Assembly: GCA_947038195.1 (NCBI GenBank)
Contig: CAMQVI010000007.1
Location: forward strand, 1-44,904
Length of the DNA: 44,904 bases
Source: an uncultured Brevinema sp.
GTDB lineage: Bacteria; Spirochaetota; Brevinematia; Brevinematales; Brevinemataceae
Reading direction: 5' to 3'
Below are positions 1 through 8,552 of this stretch, piece after piece. Position 1 is the first letter of the stretch; each line of letters opens with the position of its first letter. Below the pieces are notes generated by a model that ran no database searches, was not told the origin of the DNA, and was given only the letters and a program-made list of their open reading frames with translations. Made by a program: the position numbers and the translations under genes.

Positions 1-645
1 CCTTCTTTACCACAAATAACACCTGCTTCTCACACACAAGATAAATCTTTACCCTCTGAGATTCAAGAAATGATTGATAGTTCTGTTGTGTATTTTTCTA
101 ATGATCAATACGTTCCTGCCGAAAGCATCGCTCAAGCAACAAAGAAAACAGAATTAGAAGCTTATCGAAAATTGTGGGAAGAAGAGTATGCATTAAAACT
201 CCAAGAACAAGAGTTAAAAGATGCCCAATCTGCTCTTAAAGAGATGGCTTCTTTAACGGTAAATAAAGCTGAAATGCTTGAAATTAAAGAAAAAAGTTTA
301 CAAGAAAAACAGAACCAACTTCGTAGTGCTTTATATAATGACCTAAAGGCTTTAGAACAAAAAGAATCTTTTGTACAAGATTTTAATGATATTCCTTCTT
401 TTATACAAGTTCCAAGTCCTAATGCTGTTATTGTTGATCCCACTCCTCCCGTCCCTCCAGCGGGAATCCCCCAAGAGAAGATAACAGGTACAGCCCCTAC
501 AGAAGAAGCCCTAGAAGTTGCAGAAGTAACAGAGGGGGAAGCAGTAGAGAATGTAGACACGGAAGAATATGAATATGAAGACGGGGAATACGTAGATGTC
601 GCTTATGAAGGTGATGAATATTATGAAGAGGAATACTATGAATAA
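1..645 (+). CDS. Acidic coiled-coil protein, 5' end outside the window
   Basis: The reading frame is open from base 1, and the first Met (base 70) has no clear ribosome binding site, so the gene very probably starts before the window. What is visible is a long Glu/Lys/Gln-rich stretch predicted to form a coiled coil (about residues 45-125 of the visible part), then a Pro-rich linker, then a tail of about 40 residues made almost only of Glu, Asp, Tyr and Val that ends in EEEYYE. Its stop codon overlaps the next gene's start by 8 bases, which suggests translational coupling. I do not recognise the family. The Tyr/Glu tract is shared in style with the secreted protein at 40132-41508. Confidence 0.7.
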   Translation, partial: PSLPQITPASHTQDKSLPSEIQEMIDSSVVYFSNDQYVPAESIAQATKKTELEAYRKLWEEEYALKLQEQELKDAQSALKEMASLTVNKAEMLEIKEKSLQEKQNQLRSALYNDLKALEQKESFVQDFNDIPSFIQVPSPNAVIVDPTPPVPPAGIPQEKITGTAPTEEALEVAEVTEGEAVENVDTEEYEYEDGEYVDVAYEGDEYYEEEYYE

Positions 646-1897
646 TAAAAAATCCTTTTTTGGGATTGCTAAACTTTGTTGTTTAATTCTAGGTCTTTCT
701 AATGTTGGTATTGCTCAAGAGAATTCAGGTCTAAGTGTTGTCGCTGGAGATTTTATTTCCTATATTGATGGTAATAACGGGAGATTTAGCCTTCTTAATA
801 CTCAACAAACAAACTCCAATCTTATCTCTTTGTTATTTGGAGGGGTATCTGTTCCTTCTTCTCAAATTATGATTTATTATGATGGAGAATTAATAGGCTT
901 AGATCAAATGACACCAGTATACCCTCTTGGGTCCTCTGTAGGATCTCAAGTAGATGGTATTTTCTATATAGAAAATAAACTTCAGGTAGAAGTGGCTTAT
1001 TTTCCTATGGATATTTTAGCTAATTCTGATATGAGCACCTTGGGTGTTGCTATAAAAATTTCTAATATGACTTCTAGTGTTATTGATAATATAGGAATTA
1101 AAGTGGTTCTTGATCCTGATGTGGGCGAAAATGAAAATGACCCTCTTGTGTACCTTCCTTCTGGGGAAAAGATTACCAATGCTTTTGTTTTAGATAGAGA
1201 AAATATGCCTCCCTATCTCTTTTTTGGAGATAAATATACAGCCTCCAGAGAGGCTAAAGGCGAGGGTTTTTACCTCTATCCTTTTTTATCGAGTACCATT
1301 CCTTCTTTTTTATCGATTGCCAATTGGAGACGTATTAGTGATGAAAAATGGGCAGAATTAGTTATAGAACCATCTTTGTCGTATCGTAGTGATAGTTCTA
1401 AAGATGTAGGTGTGGCTATTTTCTATGGACCTTACAGTATTACCCCTGAGGCTCCGCTTAGTGGTGGATTTGCAATTTCTAGGAATTTTACTTCTTTGTG
1501 GCCTATAGTAGATGAAAACGTGATTAGTAAAGGAGTATTTTATAAAGATCGTTTTCGTATAGAAGAAATACTAAAAACTTTTCCTATGCCAAAAAACAAG
1601 TCTCTTTCTCAAGAAACTCGTTATTCAGAGTCTATAATTCGTGTTGATGACAGACAGTTATATAGACAACGATTGTTAGGTTTGGTGCCCCTAAAATCTT
1701 CCACAAATAAAGATTATAATGATTTACTGGATAAGGTAAAGCTAAGAGGAAGTGTTTGGGATAATGTCTATGAACTAAATCTTGAATTACTCCGTATAGA
1801 TCAAAATATCAATAAGTCTTTACAAAAAAACATTAAAGAAGATGTTTTTGAGTCCCCCCCAGATAAAGGTATAATCAAAACAAATTTCCAAAAATAA
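638..1897 (+). CDS. Secreted protein of unknown function
   Basis: A 419-residue protein. I chose the ATG at 638 because it follows an AGAGGA ribosome binding site by a few bases and gives a normal signal peptide (MNNKKSFFGIAKLCCLILGL, ending near IAQ). An upstream in-frame Met at 596 would put 14 non-hydrophobic residues before it. The mature part looks beta-rich, with many alternating hydrophobic and polar strands, and has no Cys pattern or catalytic motif I can name. It is probably periplasmic or surface-located. It overlaps the acidic coiled-coil gene upstream, so the two are likely co-expressed. A strong terminator overlaps its stop codon. Confidence 0.7.
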   Translation: MNNKKSFFGIAKLCCLILGLSNVGIAQENSGLSVVAGDFISYIDGNNGRFSLLNTQQTNSNLISLLFGGVSVPSSQIMIYYDGELIGLDQMTPVYPLGSSVGSQVDGIFYIENKLQVEVAYFPMDILANSDMSTLGVAIKISNMTSSVIDNIGIKVVLDPDVGENENDPLVYLPSGEKITNAFVLDRENMPPYLFFGDKYTASREAKGEGFYLYPFLSSTIPSFLSIANWRRISDEKWAELVIEPSLSYRSDSSKDVGVAIFYGPYSITPEAPLSGGFAISRNFTSLWPIVDENVISKGVFYKDRFRIEEILKTFPMPKNKSLSQETRYSESIIRVDDRQLYRQRLLGLVPLKSSTNKDYNDLLDKVKLRGSVWDNVYELNLELLRIDQNINKSLQKNIKEDVFESPPDKGIIKTNFQK

Positions 1898-1926
1898 GAG
1901 AATATTAATTTTCTTATTTTTTTTTG
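1891..1926 (+). terminator. Intrinsic terminator after the secreted-protein gene
   Basis: A perfect 12-bp stem (1891-1902 with 1909-1920, 6-base loop) runs straight into a run of nine T. The stem contains the stop codon of the preceding gene. The T tract overlaps a possible TTG start at 1924, which argues that the following CheA-like gene really starts at the ATG at 1993. Confidence 0.8.
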
Positions 1927-1992
1927 AAAACAACCGATAAAAACAAAGAATACACTAGTTTAGTAACAAAAAAAACAGATAAGAGAATCTTA

Positions 1993-4029
1993 ATGACTAT
2001 ATCATTATTCGAAGCTATTAAAATTTTACATCAAAAATTAAGCGTAGACCATTTAGATATCCATAGCGCAAGAGAAGAGCTGCAGTATATTGTTGAGTTA
2101 GGTAGACAGAATGAGAAACTTAGAATTATCACACAATACTTAGCCGTCTTAGAAGCTCTTGCTCGTAATTATGAATATGAAGATGCTCAAACCATAGCCC
2201 GTATTAAAATTTTAATCCTCCAATTTTTAGAATTGATATTGGAAATGGTTAATGGTTCCATTTCTAATGATGAGGGTGCTGTAAAATTAGAAAATTATCT
2301 TGAAGAGGCTCGTAATCTTTTAGGTGCTCGATTGGGTACAGAATCCTTTTTACATGATGCCCCATTATTAGAGCAAATGTCTAACGATCTTGTTCAAGAT
2401 GTAAAACATATAAGAGATATTTTTAAAATTCCTATTTTAGCTGGTCAGATAAACCTCAACTATGACAGTGTTCTTTATTATCTTAATAGATGTTATGAAC
2501 ACATGGAATTCCTTGATCTAGTGCCTTTAAAAGACCTAATAAAAGCATTATTAGAATATACAGTAAGAGAGTTTAAACACGGTAATTTTACTGCCCTCTA
2601 CTCTCAAGCAGATTTCTTATTATCTTTAGAATATCTAGAAAAAAGAGCACAATTTTTCTTGGGTGCCCTTGTTGATAAAAAAGCCATCGTGGAACATTTG
2701 GTAGAGAATCAACCAAAGAATATTGTAACACGTCTTAAAAAAAATCCCTACGAATCAAGAGAGCAAGAAAATCAACTTAACCCTTTCAATGTTATTTTAA
2801 CGGACGAAGAAGTATATGCTTTAATGAACAATGAACAGGATTTTGAAATTATTTCTTTTGATAACGATGAGGATACTTTACCTGCTCAAACAGAAACTTT
2901 AGATAAAAAAGAATCTGTGGATAATTCTACAGTTATTAGTTTAGAAGAATATCTTACTGTTAAGAAAAAAACTGATAGTAGGCAAAAAGCATTGCCTATA
3001 AACCCCGTCTACAGCTTGCCTTTAAAAGATCAAGAAGATATACTTATTAAATATATAGGAAGATTGTTTCAAAAACAAGAACAGTTAAAATCATGGCTTA
3101 CAGAAGAAGCTACTATAGAAAAAATTGATGACATTCAGGAAATAGATAATATTACCAAAAGTATTAAAGAGATGATTTTTGATCAGTATTACACAAATAT
3201 GGAATCTCTTATGGGCACAGAACTACGAGAATATATTTATGATGAAGTAAAAAAAATGGATAAAAAAATTCGTTTAGGTATTCGTGGAGAACAAAGTGAG
3301 GTGCTTACAAGAGAAAGTGAATTTGTTAAGCATATAGTGTACAGTTTAGTAAAAAATGCGCTTCATCATAGTATAGAGCCTATTTATAGAAGACGTGCTA
3401 TTGATAAAAGCGAAACAAGTTGGTTATTAATAGAGTTTGAGGATGTTGGTAATAATTTTGATATCTATATAAGAGATGATGGAAGAGGCTTAGTCCCAGA
3501 GCAGATGAATATTACAGAATTACAGGATCAAGTTATTAATAAAGGTGGCTATTTAGAAGTAGATAGCATGGAAAACGAATATCTTAAAATTCATGTGAGT
3601 CTACCTATGAAAAGAATACTCATGGATTGTCTCGTTGTAGAGGTACAAGATACCTTTGTTTTGATTCCTAATCGCTGTGTGTCTAGATTGGTAGAACTTA
3701 AAGATATTGATAAGGCGTTAAGAGATGAACAATGTATAGGGCAATTAAATCTAGGCACAGCCTTAGGATTTGATTTTTCTCCTAGTAAAATGTATATTGT
3801 TTGTGTCTTTGGCACGTCTAAGGTTCTCTATGGAATAGAAAAAGTCCATTATAGCATGGAAGCTCTTATAGAAAACATAGATACACCTCTTATCTCTTGT
3901 TCTGATGAAGTAGCTATTTTAAAAGATGGGTCTTTAGGTTTTATAATAAACGAAAAATTACTGTATGAAGAAAGTAAAACACTTATTGCTAAAAGAGCTT
4001 CAAAAGATACCCTTAATTTAACACTATAG
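1993..4029 (+). CDS. CheA-like protein with a degenerate ATPase domain and a CheW-like C-terminus
   Basis: 678 residues from the ATG at 1993; an in-frame TTG at 1924 lies in a terminator and is less likely. Residues 1-420 are mostly helical, and I find no CheA-type phospho-accepting motif there. From about residue 440 there is a GHKL ATPase domain: an N box (LVKNALHHSIEP, near 452) and a G1 box (DDGRG, 495-499). The next recognisable strand (GGYLEVDS) begins only 19 residues later. In CheA, several tens of residues carrying the F and G2 boxes and the ATP lid belong here. The C-terminal 150 residues (from LKIHVSLPMKRILMDCLVVEV) resemble the CheW-like regulatory domain. Family knowledge suggests a scaffold or receptor-coupling role rather than an active kinase; that is inference. 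A CheW-like gene follows 10 bases downstream. Confidence 0.7.
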   Translation: MTISLFEAIKILHQKLSVDHLDIHSAREELQYIVELGRQNEKLRIITQYLAVLEALARNYEYEDAQTIARIKILILQFLELILEMVNGSISNDEGAVKLENYLEEARNLLGARLGTESFLHDAPLLEQMSNDLVQDVKHIRDIFKIPILAGQINLNYDSVLYYLNRCYEHMEFLDLVPLKDLIKALLEYTVREFKHGNFTALYSQADFLLSLEYLEKRAQFFLGALVDKKAIVEHLVENQPKNIVTRLKKNPYESREQENQLNPFNVILTDEEVYALMNNEQDFEIISFDNDEDTLPAQTETLDKKESVDNSTVISLEEYLTVKKKTDSRQKALPINPVYSLPLKDQEDILIKYIGRLFQKQEQLKSWLTEEATIEKIDDIQEIDNITKSIKEMIFDQYYTNMESLMGTELREYIYDEVKKMDKKIRLGIRGEQSEVLTRESEFVKHIVYSLVKNALHHSIEPIYRRRAIDKSETSWLLIEFEDVGNNFDIYIRDDGRGLVPEQMNITELQDQVINKGGYLEVDSMENEYLKIHVSLPMKRILMDCLVVEVQDTFVLIPNRCVSRLVELKDIDKALRDEQCIGQLNLGTALGFDFSPSKMYIVCVFGTSKVLYGIEKVHYSMEALIENIDTPLISCSDEVAILKDGSLGFIINEKLLYEESKTLIAKRASKDTLNLTL

Positions 4030-4039
4030 AGGAAATAGA

Positions 4040-4486
4040 ATGAATACAATACTCCCGTTTCGTTTGAATAATTCATGGTTTGGAATGGATCTAGAAAAAG
4101 TAAAAGGGGTAGAGATCTGTGGAAAAATATCCCTTATGCCTAATGCTGAACTTCCTCTAGCGGGATTGATGCAAAAATTTGGAACTATTTATCCCATATG
4201 GTCGCTCTATGCTCTCGTACAAGAAAAGCCCACTAAGCTTCATGAAAGCCCATGTTATATGGAATTGCTGATCAAAGAAAAATCGATATTAATTCCTGTA
4301 GATGAGATTTTATCTGTAACAACGGTTTCTCATGGGTGGGTTCCATCTTTTAAGTATGGATTGAAAATTTACCGTTCTTTAGATAAGAAAAAACCACAAC
4401 ACACAGAAAAAGTAGATGAAACACCCATAAAACAACGTTTTGATTCTGATACGAATATTTCTGGATATAATATAGAAGAAATATAA
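4040..4486 (+). CDS. CheW-like domain protein
   Basis: 148 residues, starting 10 bases after the CheA-like gene behind a GAGGAAA ribosome binding site. The pattern 'ILPFRLNNSWFGMDLEKVKGV' at the start and 'ELLIKEKSILIPVDEILSV' in the second half matches the two five-stranded halves of CheW (compare 'FxLgxxxyaidi..V' and 'vDxvxxv'). The C-terminal 45 residues are polar and extra. It would couple receptors to a CheA-type protein, here most obviously its neighbour. The similarity is remote, so CheW-like is as far as I would go. Confidence 0.55.
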   Translation: MNTILPFRLNNSWFGMDLEKVKGVEICGKISLMPNAELPLAGLMQKFGTIYPIWSLYALVQEKPTKLHESPCYMELLIKEKSILIPVDEILSVTTVSHGWVPSFKYGLKIYRSLDKKKPQHTEKVDETPIKQRFDSDTNISGYNIEEI

Positions 4487-4511
4487 AGCTCCCTATACAG
4501 GGAGCTTTTTT
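4486..4511. terminator. Bidirectional terminator
   Basis: An 8-bp stem (AAGCTCCC with GGGAGCTT) and a short loop, with T runs on the plus strand. It lies between the convergent CheW-like gene and the minus-strand gene ending at 4510, so it probably serves both. Confidence 0.85.
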
Positions 4512-5178
4512 ATTTTAGTTGATTGAGGCTTTTTTGTATTCTATCTATTTCTTGTTGAGCAGCTATGGGAGTATCGAGAGAATATGCCATCCGTCTTCTA
4601 TAAAAAGAATATTCAGGAGGGAAGGGAATTGCTGATAATTGTTGGATAATGAGATTGAATTCACTGCTGAGGAGCTCTGCATCTTGACTGGGAGATTTTA
4701 GAGCCATTTGAGCTAAAGATAATAGTTTACTTTCACTTCTTTTAAATAGTTCTTTATAAAGAATTTCTTTATCCTGCCCTTTTTTTCCTAAAGAGTTATA
4801 GAAAGTACTCAAATTGTTAAGCATAAAAGTGTAGGCATTAACTTTTATAAGGTCTAGTTGAGCGATGAATTGTTTATCTATAGCATTAATTTCCAGGGGG
4901 TCATATGCTCCTAGAGGATTTATTCTTTCAAAAAAATCTAAAGGGGCTAGTCTGAGGGTATATCCATCAGAAAAAGTGATATTAGTAACAATAGGCTTAT
5001 GTTCCGCTAACTGGCAATCCAAATCCATAATTTTATCAGCATTTTTTGAGACTTTTATGATATTGGCAATATATTTTTCGTAGCTAATTTTAAGAGTCCC
5101 CATCTCATTTTGGGACCAAATAAAATCATTGCCATAGAGTGTGGATGTTAAGATTCCTAGTAATAGTAATAAACGCAT
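4510..5178 (-). CDS. Exported protein of unknown function
   Basis: 222 residues with a short signal peptide (MRLLLLLGILTSTLYGNDF, cleavage likely after LYG). The mature part is mainly helical and Gln/Leu/Ser-rich, with no TPR consensus, lipobox or catalytic motif that I can identify. It reads as a single gene with its own ribosome binding site (AAGGAAGG just before the ATG), convergent with the CheA/CheW-like pair. I do not recognise the family; a helical periplasmic protein is all the sequence supports. Confidence 0.65.
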   Translation of the reverse strand: MRLLLLLGILTSTLYGNDFIWSQNEMGTLKISYEKYIANIIKVSKNADKIMDLDCQLAEHKPIVTNITFSDGYTLRLAPLDFFERINPLGAYDPLEINAIDKQFIAQLDLIKVNAYTFMLNNLSTFYNSLGKKGQDKEILYKELFKRSESKLLSLAQMALKSPSQDAELLSSEFNLIIQQLSAIPFPPEYSFYRRRMAYSLDTPIAAQQEIDRIQKSLNQLK

Positions 5179-5253
5179 TTTTATTCCTTCCTTTATGTAT
5201 AGCTTTATTATAGAAGACTAATTAAAAAAAGTAAAATATCTTGAAACGAAAAC

Positions 5254-5282
5254 TTGTAATTGTTTAAAATTTTTAGTATAGT
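5254..5282 (+). promoter_or_regulatory. Promoter of the SlyD-like gene
   Basis: TTGTAA, a 17-base spacer, then TATAGT, about 37 bases ahead of the ATG at 5319. The ATG follows an AAGGAG ribosome binding site at 5307-5312. Confidence 0.6.
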
Positions 5283-5318
5283 ATTAATTAAGAGTAAAAT
5301 GATACTAAGGAGTAAACG

Positions 5319-5789
5319 ATGCAAGCAAAAAAAGGTGATGTAGTAAAGGTACACTATAAAGGAACCTTAGCCGATGGGACTGTTTTTGATAGTTCTGAAG
5401 GAAAAGAACCATTATCATTTATCATAGGTCAAGGACATGTAATACCTGGTTTTGAAAATGGAATAGAAGGAATGGCTGTGGGCGATAAAAAAACCCTCAA
5501 TATCCCTTGTGCTGAAGCATATGGTGAGTTAGTGAAAGAAGCTGTTTTTGACATTTCTGCAGGAAGCAGATTGGTGCTTCTACATCCTGAGACTGGTGAA
5601 CCTATGCCTGTAACAATAGTAAAAGCTGAAGATGGGAAAGTTACCCTAGATGGTAACCACCCTTTATCAGGAGAAGCCCTTACTTTTGATGTTACTTTAG
5701 AGAGCATTAGTGAAACTGATGATTGTGCTAGTGAAAAAGGTGGAGAGTGTTGCGGTGGTGGAAATGGTGGTTGTGGTTGCGATCACTAA
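5319..5789 (+). CDS. slyD: SlyD-type FKBP peptidyl-prolyl isomerase
   Basis: 156 residues, cytoplasmic. The N-terminal FKBP half carries VKVHYKGTLADGTVFDSS and GQGHVIPGFENGIEGMAVGD, the standard FKBP strand and active-site segments. Residues about 70-125 form the inserted-flap chaperone domain typical of SlyD (ending in the NHPLSGEALTFDVTL signature). The C-terminus is a metal-binding tail rich in Cys, Gly and His (CCGGGNGGCGCDH), as in nickel-handling SlyD proteins. It would catalyse proline cis/trans isomerisation in folding proteins and could bind nickel or zinc. It is monocistronic, with its own promoter and terminator. Confidence 0.92.
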   Translation: MQAKKGDVVKVHYKGTLADGTVFDSSEGKEPLSFIIGQGHVIPGFENGIEGMAVGDKKTLNIPCAEAYGELVKEAVFDISAGSRLVLLHPETGEPMPVTIVKAEDGKVTLDGNHPLSGEALTFDVTLESISETDDCASEKGGECCGGGNGGCGCDH

Positions 5790-5805
5790 TTTAAATTAAA
5801 ATGAT

Positions 5806-5860
5806 AAATCAATAAATAAAAAGCCTCTAATTATATTAGAGGCTTTTTATTTATTGATTT
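5806..5860. terminator. Bidirectional terminator, near-maximal inverted repeat
   Basis: Bases 5806-5832 and 5834-5860 form an uninterrupted inverted repeat of about 26 bp with almost no loop, containing the GCCTCTAAT/ATTAGAGGC core flanked by A and T tracts. It lies between the convergent slyD and tex genes and should stop transcription from both sides. Confidence 0.9.
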
Positions 5861-5864
5861 AATC

Positions 5865-8153
5865 TTATTTTTTAAGAAGATTCGCAAAAGGGTTATGAGT
5901 CGCTTGTCCTGAATCATTTGTTTTTACATTGTTTCTAGGATTTTGGGGATTGGAATTCTTCGGTTTAGGAGTATATTTAGACTCTTCGTTTGCTCTAGGG
6001 GGTCTAGGGGCTCGTTCAGAAGGGGCACCTGTTTTCATAGTCAAGCCAATACGTCTTCGCTTTTCGTCCATATCAATAATTTTAGCTGTAATAATATCTC
6101 CAGCTTTCACAATATCTGTAGGGTGTTCTACATAATTATCACTCATTTCAGAGAGATGAAGAAGGGCAGTTTCTTTAATCCCCAAGTCTACAAAAGCACC
6201 AAAATCTACTACATTTTTAATCTTGCCTGTTACAGACATTCCCACCTTCAAATCTTCGAAAGTTTTGACGCCTTTTTGCATAATAGGACCAGGATATCCT
6301 TCTCTAGGGTCACGGGCGGGCTTTTGGAGCTCAAGAATAATATCTTCAATAGTAGCATCTCCCACTTTATAAGTAGTAGCCCATTCGTCTTTTTGTGCTT
6401 TGGTAGGTTTTCCATCTTTAATGCTTGCTGAGATGACACGAGCTAAATCATAATTTTCTGGATGTACCCAAGAGCTATCTAAAATTTCTTTAGATTCGGG
6501 TACTTTTAAAAATCCTGCCGCTTGTTCAAAGGTTTTTTCTCCCATACCAGGGATTTTCATTAAATCAGAACGGCTAGTGAAAGTACCATTTTTATCTCTA
6601 TAAGATACAATTTTTTTAGCAAGACTGAGTTTAACACCAGATATATATTTTAATAAGGAGTAAGAGGCGGTATTGACATTTACCCCTACACGGTTTACCA
6701 CAGATTCAACGGTTTCGTCTAATGATTCTCCGAGAGCTGTTTGGTTGAGGTCGTGCTGATAGAGACCTACGCCTATGGATTTAGGGTCAATTTTCACGAG
6801 TTCAGCAAGAGGATCTAAGAGGCGACGACCTATAGAAATGGCCCCTCGGATACTAACATCTAAATCAGGGAACTCTTCTTTAGCTACAGGGGATGCAGAA
6901 TAAACACTAGCTCCATCTTCGGATACTACCGTAAAAGGAATGTCTATATTAAATTCAGAAAGGGTTTTAGCCACCATTTCTTGCACATCGTAAGTACCTG
7001 TCCCATTACCTATAGCAATTAGTTCTATGTTATGTTTTTGTAGGGCTGCTGCAATCATATTTAAGGATTCTTTTTCTGATTTGTGTTGATAGAAAGTAAA
7101 ATCAGCTAAATATTTACCGTTTTCGTCTAATGCTGTTACCTTAGTTCCTGTACGAATACCAGGGTCAAAAGCTAGAATGCGTGTACGTTTAATAGGAGCT
7201 TGAAGTAAGAGATTTTGAAGGTTTACAGCAAAAAGATCTATACCGTGCCTATCTGCACTAGCGGTGAAATTAGAACGGATTTCTCTCAAGACAGCAGGGT
7301 TAAGAAGTCTTTTCATGCCATCAACAATAGCTTCTCTATGGAATCCATTAGAAATGGTATAACGAGAAAGAGTAACATTGTAGACATCTTCTTCTTCTAT
7401 ATTGATTTTCACTTCTAATTCTTTTTCCTCTTCTCCACGGTTAAGGGCAAGGATGCGGTGTGGTTTTATGGTAGAAAGGGGTTCTTTATAGTCGTAATAC
7501 ATGCCATAAACACTAGTTTCTTTGTCTTTATTTCCTGTAACGATGAGCTGACCATGTCTAAGGATGTGCTCTCTAGTAGCTGTTCTATTGTCAATATCTT
7601 GGGACATTTTTTCAGCGATAATATCCATTGCTCCCTGAAGAGAATCTTTAACAGTAAGAATTTTATGCTCTTCGTTGAGGTATTCGCCAGCTTTAGCTTC
7701 AATATCAGAATCGCTAGCTGTGCTGAGCATTAGCTCTGCTAATGGCTCTAATCCCGCTTCGACAGCTTTCATCCCACGAGTTTTTTTCTTACGTTTGTAA
7801 GGGGCATAAAGGTCTTCTAGTTCTGTTTGGGTAGAGCAAGAATTAATATTGTTTAGGAGCTCTTCTGAAAGCATTCCCTGACTGAAAATACCTTTAGTAA
7901 TTTCTATTCTACGTGTTTCAAGATTGGTGATAGATTTATTGAGATGTTCTATAGAACGAATTTCTGTTTCGTCAAGATTACCTGTTTTTTCTTTACGGTA
8001 ACGGGCGATAAAAGGTACAGTACAATCTTCTGCAAAAAGATCTAGAGTAGACCTTACTTGAGTTTTACTGATGTTTAGTGTGCTGGATACTTGATCTAGA
8101 ATACTCTCAGTATTTAGTGCTAAAGAATTTATTAATTCTTCTGTTATAGGCAT
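5865..8153 (-). CDS. tex: Tex family RNA-binding transcription accessory protein
   Basis: 762 residues from the ATG at 8153, which has a GGGAGAG ribosome binding site. A TTG 25 codons upstream (8228) is less likely. Domains in order are the N-terminal Tex helical region, a YqgF/RNase H-like domain (ILAFDPGIRTGTKVTALDE near residue 320), helix-hairpin-helix repeats (VNVNTASYSLLKYISGV and MKIPGMGEKTFEQAAG), and a C-terminal S1 RNA-binding domain (GMSVTGKIKNVVDFGAFVDL). A low-complexity basic Pro/Asn tail ends the protein. Tex-family proteins bind nucleic acid and influence transcription and fitness; the precise role is not settled. Length and domain order are normal. It is transcribed alone. 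Confidence 0.95.
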   Translation of the reverse strand: MPITEELINSLALNTESILDQVSSTLNISKTQVRSTLDLFAEDCTVPFIARYRKEKTGNLDETEIRSIEHLNKSITNLETRRIEITKGIFSQGMLSEELLNNINSCSTQTELEDLYAPYKRKKKTRGMKAVEAGLEPLAELMLSTASDSDIEAKAGEYLNEEHKILTVKDSLQGAMDIIAEKMSQDIDNRTATREHILRHGQLIVTGNKDKETSVYGMYYDYKEPLSTIKPHRILALNRGEEEKELEVKINIEEEDVYNVTLSRYTISNGFHREAIVDGMKRLLNPAVLREIRSNFTASADRHGIDLFAVNLQNLLLQAPIKRTRILAFDPGIRTGTKVTALDENGKYLADFTFYQHKSEKESLNMIAAALQKHNIELIAIGNGTGTYDVQEMVAKTLSEFNIDIPFTVVSEDGASVYSASPVAKEEFPDLDVSIRGAISIGRRLLDPLAELVKIDPKSIGVGLYQHDLNQTALGESLDETVESVVNRVGVNVNTASYSLLKYISGVKLSLAKKIVSYRDKNGTFTSRSDLMKIPGMGEKTFEQAAGFLKVPESKEILDSSWVHPENYDLARVISASIKDGKPTKAQKDEWATTYKVGDATIEDIILELQKPARDPREGYPGPIMQKGVKTFEDLKVGMSVTGKIKNVVDFGAFVDLGIKETALLHLSEMSDNYVEHPTDIVKAGDIITAKIIDMDEKRRRIGLTMKTGAPSERAPRPPRANEESKYTPKPKNSNPQNPRNNVKTNDSGQATHNPFANLLKK

Positions 8154-8298
8154 ATCTCTCTCCCTTAATGTTGTAAACAAGGGAAGTAAAGCTCCCCTTG
8201 TCTTTTTTAGTGATAAAAACTTCCTCAAATTTTTATCTTATAAAAAATTCCCAATCTACAAAGCTCACCTTTATAGTATTTTTTATAGTGCAAGTATA
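8154..8298 (-). promoter_or_regulatory. Leader of tex with a stem-loop
   Basis: The mRNA leader of tex would be about 140 bases. It contains a stem-loop of ACAAGGG with CCCTTGT (8176-8202) close to the ribosome binding site. On the plus strand the same hairpin is followed by CTTTTTT and looks like a terminator, although no plus-strand gene precedes it. Its role is unknown. Confidence 0.35.
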
Positions 8299-8327
8299 AT
8301 TATATATAATAATATTACTATTGTAAA
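8299..8327 (-). promoter_or_regulatory. Promoter of tex
   Basis: On the minus strand TTTACA (8327-8322), a 17-base spacer and TATAAT (8304-8299) form a near-consensus housekeeping promoter pointing at tex. Confidence 0.65.
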
Positions 8328-8347
8328 TAAGGTATAAATAAAATGTT

Positions 8348-8376
8348 TTGTCAATGTTTTTGAGCATTTTTATTAT
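8348..8376 (+). promoter_or_regulatory. Promoter of a candidate small RNA
   Basis: TTGTCA (8348-8353), a 17-base spacer and TATTAT (8371-8376), divergent from the tex promoter. There is no long gene directly behind it; the next strong signal is the terminator at 8501-8535. Confidence 0.5.
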
Positions 8377-8382
8377 TAATTT

Positions 8383-8535
8383 TAAAAGCTAAAAATGGAT
8401 ACCAAAAAGACTGTCTACACATTGAAGACAATCCACTTCTACCCTTTTTGCGGCTTGTGAGAAGCTTATATATCTTTTTATTGTAACCGATTTCTATTAC
8501 TAAAGCAAGTTCTTATAAGAGAATTGCTTTTTTTG
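8383..8535 (+). ncRNA. Candidate small RNA (promoter-to-terminator unit)
   Basis: A unit of about 150 bases starts about 7 bases after a TATTAT -10 element and ends in an intrinsic terminator. It contains at least one further good stem-loop (GACTGTCT with AGACAATC, about 8409-8434) and a second weaker one (CTTCT with AGAAG, 8437-8465). I could not match it to 6S, SRP, tmRNA or RNase P RNA by eye. An alternative is a 21-codon open frame at 8395-8460 (MDTKKTVYTLKTIHFYPFCG then L), which lacks a ribosome binding site. A leader RNA for the metal-binding lipoprotein gene is also possible. Confidence 0.4.
8501..8535 (+). terminator. Intrinsic terminator upstream of the metal-binding lipoprotein gene
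   Basis: AAAGCAA (8502-8508) pairs with TTGCTTT (8524-8530), with partly paired inner bases, and a T run follows. It closes the candidate small-RNA unit or attenuates a leader. Confidence 0.65.
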
Positions 8536-8552
8536 TATTCTTGTGATAAAAT
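8524..8552 (+). promoter_or_regulatory. Promoter of the metal-binding lipoprotein gene, with a nearby palindrome
   Basis: TTGCTT, a 17-base spacer and TAAAAT. The -35 element overlaps the preceding terminator. Just downstream (8554-8574) lies an imperfect inverted repeat around GATAT/ATATC containing the exact palindrome AAGATATCTT, a plausible site for a metal-responsive repressor. The regulator is not identified. Confidence 0.5.

Noticed and set aside
596-637. Upstream in-frame Met codons for the secreted protein
   Set aside because: They precede the signal peptide with a polar stretch and lack a ribosome binding site, whereas 638 has AGAGGA and gives a normal signal peptide.
1924-1992. 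TTG start for the CheA-like gene
   Set aside because: It lies in the T tract of a strong terminator and has no ribosome binding site.
5943-6431. Long plus-strand frames opposite tex
   Set aside because: Shadows of the tex coding sequence; the product has no recognisable domain and there is no ribosome binding site.
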